The notes beneath the pieces are model-generated. The model was not told the DNA's origin and did no database searches. It saw only the letters and a list, made by a program, of their open reading frames with translations. From the NCBI GenBank assembly GCA_963753185.1, contig CAVWBO010000007.1, positions 2,480,001-2,544,000 of the forward strand: a DNA stretch of 64,000 nucleotides. The letters run 5' to 3'. The position numbers and the translations under genes were made by a program. The stretch comes from SZUA-442 sp963753185. Lineage in GTDB: Bacteria > Actinomycetota > Acidimicrobiia > Spongiisociales > UBA5794. Shown here in pieces: positions 42,796 to 51,298 of this stretch; within the stretch, counting starts at the first letter, position 1, and each line of letters starts with the position of its first letter.

Positions 42796-43401
42796 TCAGC
42801 TGAGTGAGGCCTGAGCCTCGATCTCGAGCTTGACCGTCTTCGAGACGAGCACGCCACCGCCTTCGAGGGCGACGTTCCATGTGAGCCCCCAGTCCTCGCG
42901 AGCGACCTCGGTCGTCGCCGAGAACGCGGCCTTCGCATTGCCCCACGGGTCATTCGTGATCCCGACGAAGTCGAAGTCGAGGGTCACGGGCTTTGTGACG
43001 TCCTTGATCGTGAGGTCGCCGGTGAGCGTCCACCGAGAACCCTTGGGCTCGACCTTCTTCGATACGAACCGGATCTCGGGATAGGTCTCGACATCGAAGA
43101 AGTCGGCCGACTTCAGGTGAGCGTCTCGATCCGCGGTGCCGGATGTCACCGACGCCACGTCGATGACGACCTCGACCTTCGAATCGCGGGGATCCTCGGC
43201 GACCACGATCGTGCCCGACAACTCCTGGAACCCTCCGCGAACCTTGGTGACCATGAGATGGCGTGCGATGAATTCCGCCTGGGTGTGGGTCGGATCGAGC
43301 GTCCACGTGCCGACCGCAGGCACTTCCTTGCCGTCCACCGACCGTGTGAGGGACATCGTGTCCGATGCTACGTCGTCCGTCATTACGTTGTCCGTTGTCA
43401 T
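42796..43401 (-). CDS. YceI-family protein
   Basis: A 201-residue lipocalin-like YceI protein, whose relatives bind polyisoprenoid or similar long lipids. The repeated features are VGTWTLDPTHTQAEFIARHL, the VTKVRGGFQEL strand, SADFFDVETYPEIRF and the LTGDLTIKDVTKPVTLD strand. There is no signal peptide, so it would be cytosolic. ATG 43401 has GGAGG 5 nt upstream; the frame extending beyond it overlaps the regulator region and is not used. It is divergent from marR, which probably regulates it. Confidence 0.87.
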   Translation of the reverse strand: MTTDNVMTDDVASDTMSLTRSVDGKEVPAVGTWTLDPTHTQAEFIARHLMVTKVRGGFQELSGTIVVAEDPRDSKVEVVIDVASVTSGTADRDAHLKSADFFDVETYPEIRFVSKKVEPKGSRWTLTGDLTIKDVTKPVTLDFDFVGITNDPWGNAKAAFSATTEVAREDWGLTWNVALEGGGVLVSKTVKLEIEAQASLS

Positions 43402-43427
43402 GGAAACCTCCATATTCGTTCCTGACT

Positions 43428-43475
43428 GCAACAGTTGCTGTATGCAACAATCAGTGTAGTTGCATATTTCAACTA
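43428..43475. promoter_or_regulatory. Clustered MarR-type operator half-sites
   Basis: Four alternating GCAAC/GTTGC half-sites occur at 43428-43432, 43434-43438, 43444-43448 and 43459-43463. They form overlapping inverted repeats, and TAGTTG-N7-CAACTA spans 43457-43475. This is the intergenic region between yceI and marR, so the repressor likely binds here cooperatively and autoregulates. Confidence 0.7.
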
Positions 43476-43495
43476 TTTCGCCGTACGCTTCGCTC

Positions 43496-43942
43496 ATGAC
43501 GATCCGCATCCGATCGACCGAGACGACCGAGGCATGGAGGTCGCTGCTCGTTGCCCATTCGAGGGTGAACCACCGGCTCGAAGCCGACCTCAGGGCCCGT
43601 GTCGGCATGAACCTCGGCTGGTACGAGGTCCTCCTCCAACTCGCACGCGCCCCTGAACAGCGCCTTCGCATGAACGAGATCGCGGACGGGATGATCCTGT
43701 CACGGAGCGCCGCGACTCGGTTGGTGGACCGTCTCGAGCGCCATGGATTGGTCGAGAGGGCAGTCTGCGACGCCGATAGGCGGGGCATGGAGGTCTCCTT
43801 GACCGACCTGGGGAGGACCCGCTTCATCGAGGCTGGGAGGCTCCACCTCCGTGGCATCCAGGAGTACTTCGGGGATCACTGCACAGCCGACGAGCTCGCA
43901 ATCCTCACAACCGTCCTGAACCGGGTGGCAGAAGCGAACTGA
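43496..43942 (+). CDS. MarR-family regulator
   Basis: A 148-residue MarR-type repressor. It has the dimerisation helices at both ends, a winged helix with MNEIADGMILSRSAATRLVDRLERHG as its recognition region, and the wing VCDADRRGMEVSLTDLGR. ATG 43496 is preferred over an ATG at 43460, which would lie within the operator cluster. It is divergent from yceI and likely controls it and itself. The ligand is unknown. Confidence 0.87.
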   Translation: MTIRIRSTETTEAWRSLLVAHSRVNHRLEADLRARVGMNLGWYEVLLQLARAPEQRLRMNEIADGMILSRSAATRLVDRLERHGLVERAVCDADRRGMEVSLTDLGRTRFIEAGRLHLRGIQEYFGDHCTADELAILTTVLNRVAEAN

Positions 43943-43954
43943 TCCCCGCGTCGG

Positions 43955-43982
43955 ACGAGAAACCCTTCGTTTCCCGTCTCGT
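43955..43982 (+). terminator. Hairpin after marR
   Basis: ACGAGA (43955-43960) pairs with TCTCGT (43977-43982), with an inner AAAC/GTTT pairing and a TTT stretch after the stem. It lies between marR and the VanW gene and fits a weak rho-independent terminator. Confidence 0.5.
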
Positions 43983-44020
43983 TTCGTACACTCCGTGGTC
44001 GTCGCCAGGGACCGGAGAGC

Positions 44021-45835
44021 ATGAATAGATACCTCATCGCAGCAGCGGTCGCCGTCCCGCTCGTCGCGGTGCTGTTCATCGGTGCCGGCTACATCCACGA
44101 CGAGGTCATGTCGGACGGCAGTGTGAGTCGGGGCGTCGAGGCCGCAGGAATCGACCTTTCGCGCCTCCCTGCGGCGACCGCGCTCACTGCGGTCGCCGCA
44201 TACGAGGAGCGGCTGGTGTCCGAACCGGTGGTGCTCATCATCGACGGCAAGGAGGTGGAGCTCGATCCTGCCGACGTCGACCTGGCCGTCGATGAACAAG
44301 CCGTCGTCGACGAAGCCCTCACCATCCGACGATCCGACGGAATGCTGTCCAACATCCGATCGTGGTTCGCGACGTGGTCGTCCACCGAGACCATCGACAT
44401 TCCGGTGTCGTTCGACCGCGATGCGCTGGCGGCGCTGCTCTCGGGCCTGTCGCGGACGGCGATCGGGAAGCCTGCGTATGAGGGCGCCGTGCTTGTCGAG
44501 AGCGGTCTGGCGATACCCGAGTACCCGAGGCCGGGTCTGGTCATCGACGTCGATGCGTCCATTCCCCTCATCGCATCCCAACTCGAGACGCCCGACCGCT
44601 CCACGGTCTCACTCCCGCTGATGCCGCTCGAACCTGCGGTCACCAGGGCGGATGTCGACGTCGCCGTGGCGAAGGCCAACAGGCTGATCGGCGAGCCTGT
44701 CGTCCTTCGCAAGTCGGGCCAATCCGCGACGATGATGTTCACTCCAACGGGTTTGGCCTCGGCCCTCCGATCCGAGGTCGTCGTCAACTCGCCTGCCACC
44801 CTCGAGGTTTCGCTCGACGATGCCATCCTCCGCGAAATCGCCTCAAGGACCGCCGACGAGTTCGTCGTCCCACCGCTCGACGCGACCTTCTCCTTCGACG
44901 ACGTGACGAAGACCTTCACGGTCATTCCGTCGGTGACGGGGCTGAAGGTGGATCTCGACGCAATCCCGGCGATCGTGACGCGTGCGGCGCTCAGCAATCG
45001 CACGGCCGTGCTGCCGATGGCAGAAGGAGATGAGGCGGCGTTCACGACCGAGATGGCGCAAGCCATGGCACCGCTCGGAGAGGTGTCGTCCTTCACGACG
45101 AATCATCCGTGCTGTGAGAACAGGGTCAGGAACATCCAGCTGCTCGCCGACACGATCCGAGGCTCGATCGTGATGCCTGGTGAGACGTTCTCGATCAACG
45201 AGACAGCAGGGCAACGCACACTCGCCAAGGGGTACGTCCGAGCGGGCGCGATCATCAACGGCCGAGTCGAGTGCTGCGACAACCCCGCCAATGTCGGCGG
45301 TGGGACGAGCCAGTTCGCAACCACCTTCTACAACGCCGTGTTCTTCGGGTGCTACGAGGATGTGTTCCACCAGCCCCACAGCCTCTACTTCTCTCGGTAT
45401 CCCTTCGTCAGGGAGGCAACGCTCGGTTTCCCGGCGCCCGACGTCAAGTTCCGGAACGACTCCGACGCGATCGTCTACATCGACACGTCGTACACGCCAT
45501 CGTCGATCACCGTGACCCTCTACGGGAACAACGGAGGCAGGACCTGCACGTCCGAACGGTCGGGAAACACGATCACCAGGGTCATGACGTGGCCCGATGG
45601 AAGGATCACGACGCAGGATTGGACCTGGTTCTACAAGCAGCCACGCGAGGATGACCCTCCCCCGACGACCACGACCACCACGCAGCCACCGACGACCACG
45701 ACCACCGTGCCAGACACGACGACGACGCAGCCTCCGCCCACGACAACCACGACGACCGAGCCCCCTCCGACCACAACCACCACGACGGAGCCTCCGCCCA
45801 CGACCACGACGACGACGACGACGACGGAGCCCTAG
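44021..45835 (+). CDS. VanW-domain exported protein with Thr/Pro tail
   Basis: A 604-residue protein: an N-terminal signal anchor (about residues 4-25), putative peptidoglycan-binding repeats (about residues 40-340) and a VanW domain. In that domain RNIQLLADTIRGSIVMPGET and FSINETAGQRT are typical, but the usual GGG(V/I)CQ motif reads GGGTSQFATT, with Thr for Cys. Two CC pairs (HPCCEN, VECCDN) may form disulfides outside the cell. The last 55 or so residues are a Pro/Thr-rich tail that probably spans or anchors in the wall. The exact biochemical role of VanW is not established. Confidence 0.82.
   Translation: MNRYLIAAAVAVPLVAVLFIGAGYIHDEVMSDGSVSRGVEAAGIDLSRLPAATALTAVAAYEERLVSEPVVLIIDGKEVELDPADVDLAVDEQAVVDEALTIRRSDGMLSNIRSWFATWSSTETIDIPVSFDRDALAALLSGLSRTAIGKPAYEGAVLVESGLAIPEYPRPGLVIDVDASIPLIASQLETPDRSTVSLPLMPLEPAVTRADVDVAVAKANRLIGEPVVLRKSGQSATMMFTPTGLASALRSEVVVNSPATLEVSLDDAILREIASRTADEFVVPPLDATFSFDDVTKTFTVIPSVTGLKVDLDAIPAIVTRAALSNRTAVLPMAEGDEAAFTTEMAQAMAPLGEVSSFTTNHPCCENRVRNIQLLADTIRGSIVMPGETFSINETAGQRTLAKGYVRAGAIINGRVECCDNPANVGGGTSQFATTFYNAVFFGCYEDVFHQPHSLYFSRYPFVREATLGFPAPDVKFRNDSDAIVYIDTSYTPSSITVTLYGNNGGRTCTSERSGNTITRVMTWPDGRITTQDWTWFYKQPREDDPPPTTTTTTQPPTTTTTVPDTTTTQPPPTTTTTTEPPPTTTTTTEPPPTTTTTTTTTEP
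45656..45832 (+). repeat. Low-complexity Thr/Pro-coding tail
   Basis: Repeated ACG/ACC/ACA and CCG/CCT codons encode runs such as PPPTTTTTTEP, with near-identical units repeated about four times (two copies of EPPPTTTTTT adjoin). The tract is a likely site of replication-slippage length variation. Confidence 0.85.
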
Positions 45836-45955
45836 CACCTGCTCGCACGACCGTGACATCGACGACGTCCACCGATGCTGCGGTCTCCGCTGTCTTCCTG
45901 GAGGCGGGACCCGCCGGGTAGCGCACGGACCACCCGCCTACCGTCGGGGGACCCG

Positions 45956-47143
45956 TCAGTCGGCTTCGGGGGCGGCGTGTGCGAACCGGTTCGTGACCAC
46001 GACATCGGCGACGACCTCGACGGCGCAAATCGCACCGAGGAGGAGGACCGTCACGGCGGGCCCCTGGCCGATCAGCCCGACGAGGATCACGAACGGCACC
46101 GCGTAGAGGCGGTTCCACGCGATCCGTGAACTGAGGTCCTCCCCGGCCCGACGGATCGACGCATGCTCGATCGTTGCGATCGCGGCGAAGGCAATGGCGA
46201 CTCCGGCCACCAGGACCCACCGTTCGTGCGCTCCGTACACATGGTCGTGATCGGCTCCGATGATCGCATGCTCGACCCCGACCCCGATCATCGCGATGCC
46301 GATCGCCAGCGGCAGGTGCGTGTAGATCCACACGGTCGGACGCCACGCCTTCGCGGCTCCGCGACGCCTCACGACGAACCCGTCGAGGTTGTCGAAGTGG
46401 ATCCACCAGATCCCTGACGCGAGCAGGATGCCTGTGACCCCCGTGATGGTTGTCGCCACCTGCCACTCGACATGGCCCAGGCCGACCGTGACGGCAACGA
46501 TCGTCTCGCCGAGCACGAGGATCGTGAAGAGCCCGAACCTTTCGGGGAGGTGGGAGACGTCGAGGGGGACCGAGGCCTGGTCCTTTCGCATGACGTACGG
46601 CGTCGCGACGTCGATGGCGAAGGCGAGCCCCCACATCCAGAAGCGGGCAGGCTCGGGGACGACGACCGATACCAGCCAGAGCGCCGCGGCAGCGCCGAAA
46701 CCGACGAGGTAACCACGCACGAGCTTCTTCGCCTCGGGCACGTGGCGGTACACGCGTGCGTAGAGAACCAGGAGGATGATCCGCGCCGATGCGTACATCG
46801 CGGCGAACACGGTGGTGGAACCCGAGGACTCGGTCGACACCGAAGCGGCGAGGAGGGCGAGGGTGACCATCTGCGTGGCCGCGAGCATGCGATATACGAG
46901 ATCGTCGGTGTCGAAGCGATCGGCGTAGAAGGTATGACTCGCCCACAGCCACCAAACCAGGACGAAGTACGCCGCATACGACAGCCAGCCTGAGAAGGAG
47001 CTGTCCGCGAGCAGGCGAATCCCGAGGGCCGCCACGACAGCGACGAAGACGAGGTCGTAGAAGAGCTCGAGCCAGGTCGCCGACCGTTCGCCCTCCTCCT
47101 CGATGGTGCGCAGCCGCGGAGGCCGGATCGCGGCGAGCCTCAC
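45956..47143 (-). CDS. LtrA-family low-temperature requirement protein
   Basis: A 395-residue polytopic membrane protein with about ten helices. The start of the first helix, TWLELFYDLVFVAVVAALG, is the LtrA signature, and later RFGLFTILVLGETIVAV and the final helix are also family features. LtrA was named for a cold-growth defect in Listeria; the transported or sensed species is unknown. Its GTG overlaps the stop of the MBL gene upstream (GTGA), so the two are coupled. Confidence 0.87.
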   Translation of the reverse strand: MRLAAIRPPRLRTIEEEGERSATWLELFYDLVFVAVVAALGIRLLADSSFSGWLSYAAYFVLVWWLWASHTFYADRFDTDDLVYRMLAATQMVTLALLAASVSTESSGSTTVFAAMYASARIILLVLYARVYRHVPEAKKLVRGYLVGFGAAAALWLVSVVVPEPARFWMWGLAFAIDVATPYVMRKDQASVPLDVSHLPERFGLFTILVLGETIVAVTVGLGHVEWQVATTITGVTGILLASGIWWIHFDNLDGFVVRRRGAAKAWRPTVWIYTHLPLAIGIAMIGVGVEHAIIGADHDHVYGAHERWVLVAGVAIAFAAIATIEHASIRRAGEDLSSRIAWNRLYAVPFVILVGLIGQGPAVTVLLLGAICAVEVVADVVVTNRFAHAAPEAD

Positions 47144-47934
47144 AGGGGAACCTCGAGGCCCTGATGGATCGCGTCCGTTGCGGGTCTGAGCTGCCGTGCT
47201 CGCAACAGCATCGCATCGACGGCCTCATCGGTGCGTGAGGGATCGAGGCTGGTGAGCACGAGCTCCGACGTGCCGACGGCGTCCGCCAGGCTGATCGCGT
47301 CCTCGAACGTCGAGTGGCCCCAGCCGCGGTGGGTTTCCATCTCCTCTGGCAGGTACTGCGAGTCGTGGATCAGCACATCAACACCACTGAGGACATTTCG
47401 TATCTCGGCATCCCGCGGCGAACCCGACTCGTGGTCCGTCACGATCCCGACACTGCGATTCGGGCCGTCGATCCGGAACCCGATCGCCCCCTGCGGATGG
47501 TTCACGTCGAACGCGGAGACCCGGACGCCATCGACGGTGACGGGATCGCCCATGAGCTCGAACCGTAGGGCGGCATCCTCGGCGATCGAGACAGGGAAGA
47601 GCGGCGGCGAAATCGCCCTCGTCAGGATGGATCTCGAGTCACCCTGGCCCCAGAGCCGCACATCGCATGCTCCCTTCCACAACTCGTCGAGCATCGTGAG
47701 GCCCTGGATGTGATCCCAGTGGTAGTGGGACAGGAAGATGTCGACGGCCTGGGACAGCTCGAGCCCGAGGGTCCGATGCGCGGCGAGTCCCGTTCCCGCA
47801 TCGATGAACGCGACCGCCCGATGACCTGCGACGATCGCGAACGACGTGGTGTTTCCCCCGTAGCGAACATATGCCGGACCGGAGACGGGTATCGAACCGC
47901 GACCACCGAGGACCACGATGCTTGCGTTGTCCAC
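47140..47934 (-). CDS. MBL-fold hydrolase (RNase Z-like)
   Basis: A 264-residue metallo-beta-lactamase-fold protein. The metal site HYHWDHIQG (HxHxDH) lies near residue 75, and later Asp and His residues of the second metal appear in GIVTDHESG and in HDSQYLPEEMETHRGWGHS. It fits the phosphorylase/RNase Z-like group of MBL proteins rather than beta-lactamases. The GTG at 47934 has GGAGGAG upstream; the longer frame reaches into the promoter of the next operon. Coupled to ltrA. Confidence 0.85.
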   Translation of the reverse strand: MDNASIVVLGGRGSIPVSGPAYVRYGGNTTSFAIVAGHRAVAFIDAGTGLAAHRTLGLELSQAVDIFLSHYHWDHIQGLTMLDELWKGACDVRLWGQGDSRSILTRAISPPLFPVSIAEDAALRFELMGDPVTVDGVRVSAFDVNHPQGAIGFRIDGPNRSVGIVTDHESGSPRDAEIRNVLSGVDVLIHDSQYLPEEMETHRGWGHSTFEDAISLADAVGTSELVLTSLDPSRTDEAVDAMLLRARQLRPATDAIHQGLEVPL

Positions 47935-48047
47935 GTCACTCCTCCATCGACCGAAGTGGGAGGCTAGCGGGTCACGTGATGCGAAGCTGTTCGCGTGTCG
48001 GTAGGCTCGAATGTGCTCATGGACCAGGGCGGAAGGAGGTCGTTCAC

Positions 48048-49700
48048 ATGGCAAAACCTGTGATTCTCGCGGTCGACGACGACCCCCAGGTTCTGGCTGC
48101 CGTGCGGCGCGACCTTCGAACCCGATACGCGGAGTCATACCAGATCGTCGCTGCACCTTCGGGTCGCGAGGCGCTCGACGCCGTTGCCGAGATCGATGAC
48201 GGGGGCCGCACCATCGCCGCATTCGTGGTCGATCAGCGGATGCCCAACATGACCGGCACCGAGTTCCTCGTCGAGGCACAGAAGACCTTCCCGAACGCGA
48301 AGCGGCTCCTCCTGACTGCCTATGCCGACACAGAGGCGGCGATTCAGGCGATCAATGACGTCGGCCTCGACCACTACCTCCTCAAACCGTGGGCGCCACC
48401 GGAGGAGCGCCTGTACCCCGTGCTCGACGATGTGCTCGACGACTGGCAGGCATCCGCGGAGCGCCCGTTCGAGGGCGTTCGCGTCTTCGGAACGACATGG
48501 TCGCCGACGACATTCGAGGTCAAGGCCTTCCTCGCCCGAAACGAGGTTGCCTACCAGTTCCTCGACATCGACCGCGACGCGGAAGCCGCCGAGCTCGCCG
48601 CGAAGCTCTCCGACGGAAGGGCCGAACTTCCCATCGTCGTCACGGAGGACGACACGGTGTTCGTGAATCCCGACAAGGCGACACTTGCTGCAGCCGTCGG
48701 GATCCATGCGACCCCGGGATCACCCTTCTACGACCTTGTGATCATCGGGGGAGGTCCCGCGGGACTCGCGGCAGCCGTCTACGGTGCGTCGGAGGGGCTC
48801 GCGACTGCGCTCATCGAGCGCGAAGCCGCGGGCGGCCAGGCCGGCACGAGTTCACGTATCGAGAACTACCTCGGCTTCCCGAAGGGTGTGAGCGGTGCTG
48901 ACCTCGCCAGGAGGGCTATTGCCCAGGCGATTCGGCTCGGTGCGGAACTCGTCACCGCCGTTGAGGTCACGGGTGTCAGGGTCGACGGACCGGTCAAGCA
49001 TGTCCAGCTCTCAGACGGCTCCGAGCTGACGTGCCGCGCACTCATCGTGGCGTCCGGCATGACCGTCAAGCGCCTCGGTGTCCCCGGATACGAGCGCTTC
49101 GAGGGTGCTGGGGTCTACTACGGCGCAGCGGCCACGGAAGCAGCCACGTATAGGGACAAGGATGTCTACGTGATCGGGGGCGCGAACTCCGCGGGACAGG
49201 CCGCCGTGATGTTCTCGAAGACGAGCTCTCGCGTCACGATGGTGGTGCGCGCACCGTCGCTCGGGGAGCGCATGTCGCAGTACCTCGTCGACCAGATCGC
49301 CGGAATCCCGAACATCGAGGTGCTGACATCCACCGAGGTCGTCGAGGTCACCGGCAGCGATAGGGTCGAGTCGATCACCCTGCGCAACACGGAGACGCTC
49401 GTGCCCGAACGTCGCGATGCTTCGGCTCTGTTCATCTTCGTCGGCGCCGTACCCCATTCGGCCTTCCTCCAGGATGTCATCGCGATGAACGCCAAGGGGT
49501 TCATCTACACGGGACGGGACGTTCAGAGCTTCAGCGACGACTGGAGGCTCAAACGCGACCCGTTCGCCCTCGAGACGTCCGTACCCGGTGTCTTTGCGGC
49601 GGGCGACGTGCGCGAAGGGGCCGTTCGACGCGTGGCAAGCGCCGTTGGTGAGGGGTCGGTCGCCGTGACATTCGTCCACCGATACCTGGATACGGTGTGA
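48048..49700 (+). CDS. Receiver-glutaredoxin-like-thioredoxin-reductase-like fusion protein
   Basis: A 550-residue fusion. Residues 1-130: receiver domain with the acidic pair LAVDDDPQ, phospho-Asp in VVDQRMPN and Lys in LLKPWAPP. Residues about 140-225: glutaredoxin-like fold, but its active site reads WSPTTFE with no Cys. Residues about 230-550: FAD/NAD(P)-binding thioredoxin-reductase-like domain with IIGGGPAGLAAAVYG, the second dinucleotide motif VIGGANSAGQAA and the C-terminal GDVREGAVRRVASAVGEGS. The CxxC of TrxR (the CATC site) is replaced by GVYYGAAATEA. The whole protein has a single Cys, in LTCRALIV. It probably senses NAD(P)H/FAD state and signals through the receiver. The start has a perfect SD (GGAAGGAGGT, 48031-48040). 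Its stop overlaps the kinase gene (GTGA). Confidence 0.88.
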   Translation: MAKPVILAVDDDPQVLAAVRRDLRTRYAESYQIVAAPSGREALDAVAEIDDGGRTIAAFVVDQRMPNMTGTEFLVEAQKTFPNAKRLLLTAYADTEAAIQAINDVGLDHYLLKPWAPPEERLYPVLDDVLDDWQASAERPFEGVRVFGTTWSPTTFEVKAFLARNEVAYQFLDIDRDAEAAELAAKLSDGRAELPIVVTEDDTVFVNPDKATLAAAVGIHATPGSPFYDLVIIGGGPAGLAAAVYGASEGLATALIEREAAGGQAGTSSRIENYLGFPKGVSGADLARRAIAQAIRLGAELVTAVEVTGVRVDGPVKHVQLSDGSELTCRALIVASGMTVKRLGVPGYERFEGAGVYYGAAATEAATYRDKDVYVIGGANSAGQAAVMFSKTSSRVTMVVRAPSLGERMSQYLVDQIAGIPNIEVLTSTEVVEVTGSDRVESITLRNTETLVPERRDASALFIFVGAVPHSAFLQDVIAMNAKGFIYTGRDVQSFSDDWRLKRDPFALETSVPGVFAAGDVREGAVRRVASAVGEGSVAVTFVHRYLDTV

Positions 49701-51046
49701 CGTACGACCTGCGCTCCGTGCCGCTGTTCTCCGGATTGCCGGACGACGATCTCGCACGGCTGTCCGACGGTCTCGCAGAGCACCACCTCCCTGCGGGAGA
49801 GACCCTGTTCGAGGAGGGTGACGAGGCAGACGTCGCGTACGTCATCACAGGTGGGGAGATCGCGATCCTCAAGGACTCGGCGGGCAGGCGGGTGCGGATC
49901 GCGGTCTCGGGCGTCGGCGATGTCGTCGGCGAGATGGCCCTCCTCACCGCCGAGCCACGAAACGCCACGGCGAAGGCCCTCACGCCGGTCGACCTCGTGT
50001 CCATTCCCAAGAAGTGCCTCGACGAAGTGCTTGCGATCAGCGTCGCTGCCAACCGGGCGCTCTTCGAAGTCTTCATCTCGCGCTGGCGCGAACAGGAGGC
50101 GCGGGTACGTCAGTCCGAACACATGGCACAACTGGGTGTCCTGACCGCCGGGCTCGCACACGAGATGAACAACCCCGCCGCCGCCGTCACTCGTGGCTCC
50201 GAGAGCCTGGGAGGCGTGATCGACAACCTCATCGAGCTCACGAGGCGAGTACCACCGGATGTCGAGATTCCGACGCCTTCGGCCGCAGGTGCATCGTTGT
50301 CGACGATGGAGCGCTCGGATCGGGAGGAGGAACTCGAGGAGCAGCTCGAACGACTCGGTGTCGAACGCCCGTGGGCCTACGCAGGTCCCTTGGTTGATGG
50401 TGGATTCCTGCCCTCCGACCTCGCCGATGTCGATCCGGCACATGCCGAGATCCTCATCGCCGCGGCCTCCGCGACCGCGGAGTGCGCCTCGTTGCTGGCG
50501 GAGGTCTCCGAAGGATCCCAGCGCATGTCCTCGCTGGTCTCTGCGCTGAAGTCGTACTCCTTCCTGGACCAGGCGCCCATCCAGCAGGTGGACGTGGTGA
50601 AGGGCATCGAGGACACCTTGCTGATCCTTCGTTCCAAGACGAAGGACATCGACATTGTTCGCGAGTACGCACCGGACGTGCCACCGATCGTCGCGTTCGG
50701 GAGCCAGCTCAACCAGGTGTGGACGAACCTCATCGACAACGCCGCAGACGCCATCACCGAAGCCGGAATCGACGATGGGAGAATCGTGATCCGTGTGACG
50801 GGCGGCGAGGACACCGTGACGGTGGAGATCGAGAACAACGGGCCTGGCATCCCCCCTACCGTCATCGATCGGATCTTCGAGGCGTTCTTCACCACGAAGG
50901 AGCCTGGTCGAGGAACGGGTCTGGGCCTTGACACGGCGTATGGAATCGTCGTGACTCAGCACCGGGGCACGATCGACGTCCGATCCGTCGACGGATCGAC
51001 CGTGTTCACGGTCGTCCTTCCCCACGACCAGGCAGGCACGGCCTAG
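49697..51046 (+). CDS. Cyclic-nucleotide-binding-domain histidine kinase
   Basis: A 449-residue soluble kinase. Residues 1-130: cNMP-binding domain with the phosphate cassette GEMALLTAEPRNAT, where the Glu and the Arg expected for cyclic-nucleotide contact are both kept. Residues about 140-165: H-box LTAGLAHEMNNPAAA. A helical insert of about 120 residues follows. The ATPase domain has the N-box NLIDNAADA, the G1 motif ENNGPGIPP and the G2 motif GTGLGLDTA. The GTG start overlaps the stop of the receiver-TrxR gene, so the kinase likely phosphorylates that receiver, or is controlled by it. No DNA-binding output protein is present, so the response may be post-translational. Confidence 0.88.
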   Translation: MTYDLRSVPLFSGLPDDDLARLSDGLAEHHLPAGETLFEEGDEADVAYVITGGEIAILKDSAGRRVRIAVSGVGDVVGEMALLTAEPRNATAKALTPVDLVSIPKKCLDEVLAISVAANRALFEVFISRWREQEARVRQSEHMAQLGVLTAGLAHEMNNPAAAVTRGSESLGGVIDNLIELTRRVPPDVEIPTPSAAGASLSTMERSDREEELEEQLERLGVERPWAYAGPLVDGGFLPSDLADVDPAHAEILIAAASATAECASLLAEVSEGSQRMSSLVSALKSYSFLDQAPIQQVDVVKGIEDTLLILRSKTKDIDIVREYAPDVPPIVAFGSQLNQVWTNLIDNAADAITEAGIDDGRIVIRVTGGEDTVTVEIENNGPGIPPTVIDRIFEAFFTTKEPGRGTGLGLDTAYGIVVTQHRGTIDVRSVDGSTVFTVVLPHDQAGTA

Positions 51047-51077
51047 GGCCGCTGCCACGGCCGAACGACAGGAACCG

Positions 51078-51107
51078 CATGAGGGGCCCCGATCGGGGCC
51101 CCTCATG
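51078..51107. terminator. Perfect 30-bp palindrome after the kinase gene
   Basis: 15 bp at 51078-51092 are the exact reverse complement of 51093-51107, with a GC-rich core. It follows the kinase stop by 31 bp. No T-run follows. The rest of the gap to the cutinase stop (51108-51298) shows nothing I can support. Confidence 0.6.
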
Positions 51108-51298
51108 GTGGCCAGTCCCATCGAGTGGGAGGGATCTGTGTCGTTGACCGACTCCGGGTCTCAGACGCCTGGGGCGCCTGCGTTGTGCTTCGATCCCTGC
51201 CGTCTCGGTGACCGGCCTCGTCCTTTCATCAACCGTCGCGCCGAATCCTGAGTTTGTCAATGAGGATTCGATGGATGCGCCAGATCTGGCGAGGCCCG

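Noticed and set aside
45903..45915. Short GC palindrome between the VanW and LtrA genes as terminator
   Set aside because: Only 5-6 bp of stem with almost no loop and no T-run; too weak to list as a feature.
45606..47228. Open frame of about 540 codons through the LtrA gene
   Set aside because: It is in another frame of the same strand, without hydrophobic segments, and is Arg-rich.
48048..49700. Ordinary thioredoxin reductase
   Set aside because: The CxxC site is missing and a receiver domain is fused to the N-terminus, so it cannot reduce thioredoxin by the usual route.
49523..51121. Open frame of more than 500 codons antisense to the CNB histidine kinase
   Set aside because: The plus strand carries a complete CNB domain and kinase core with a coupled start; the antisense frame shows no motifs.
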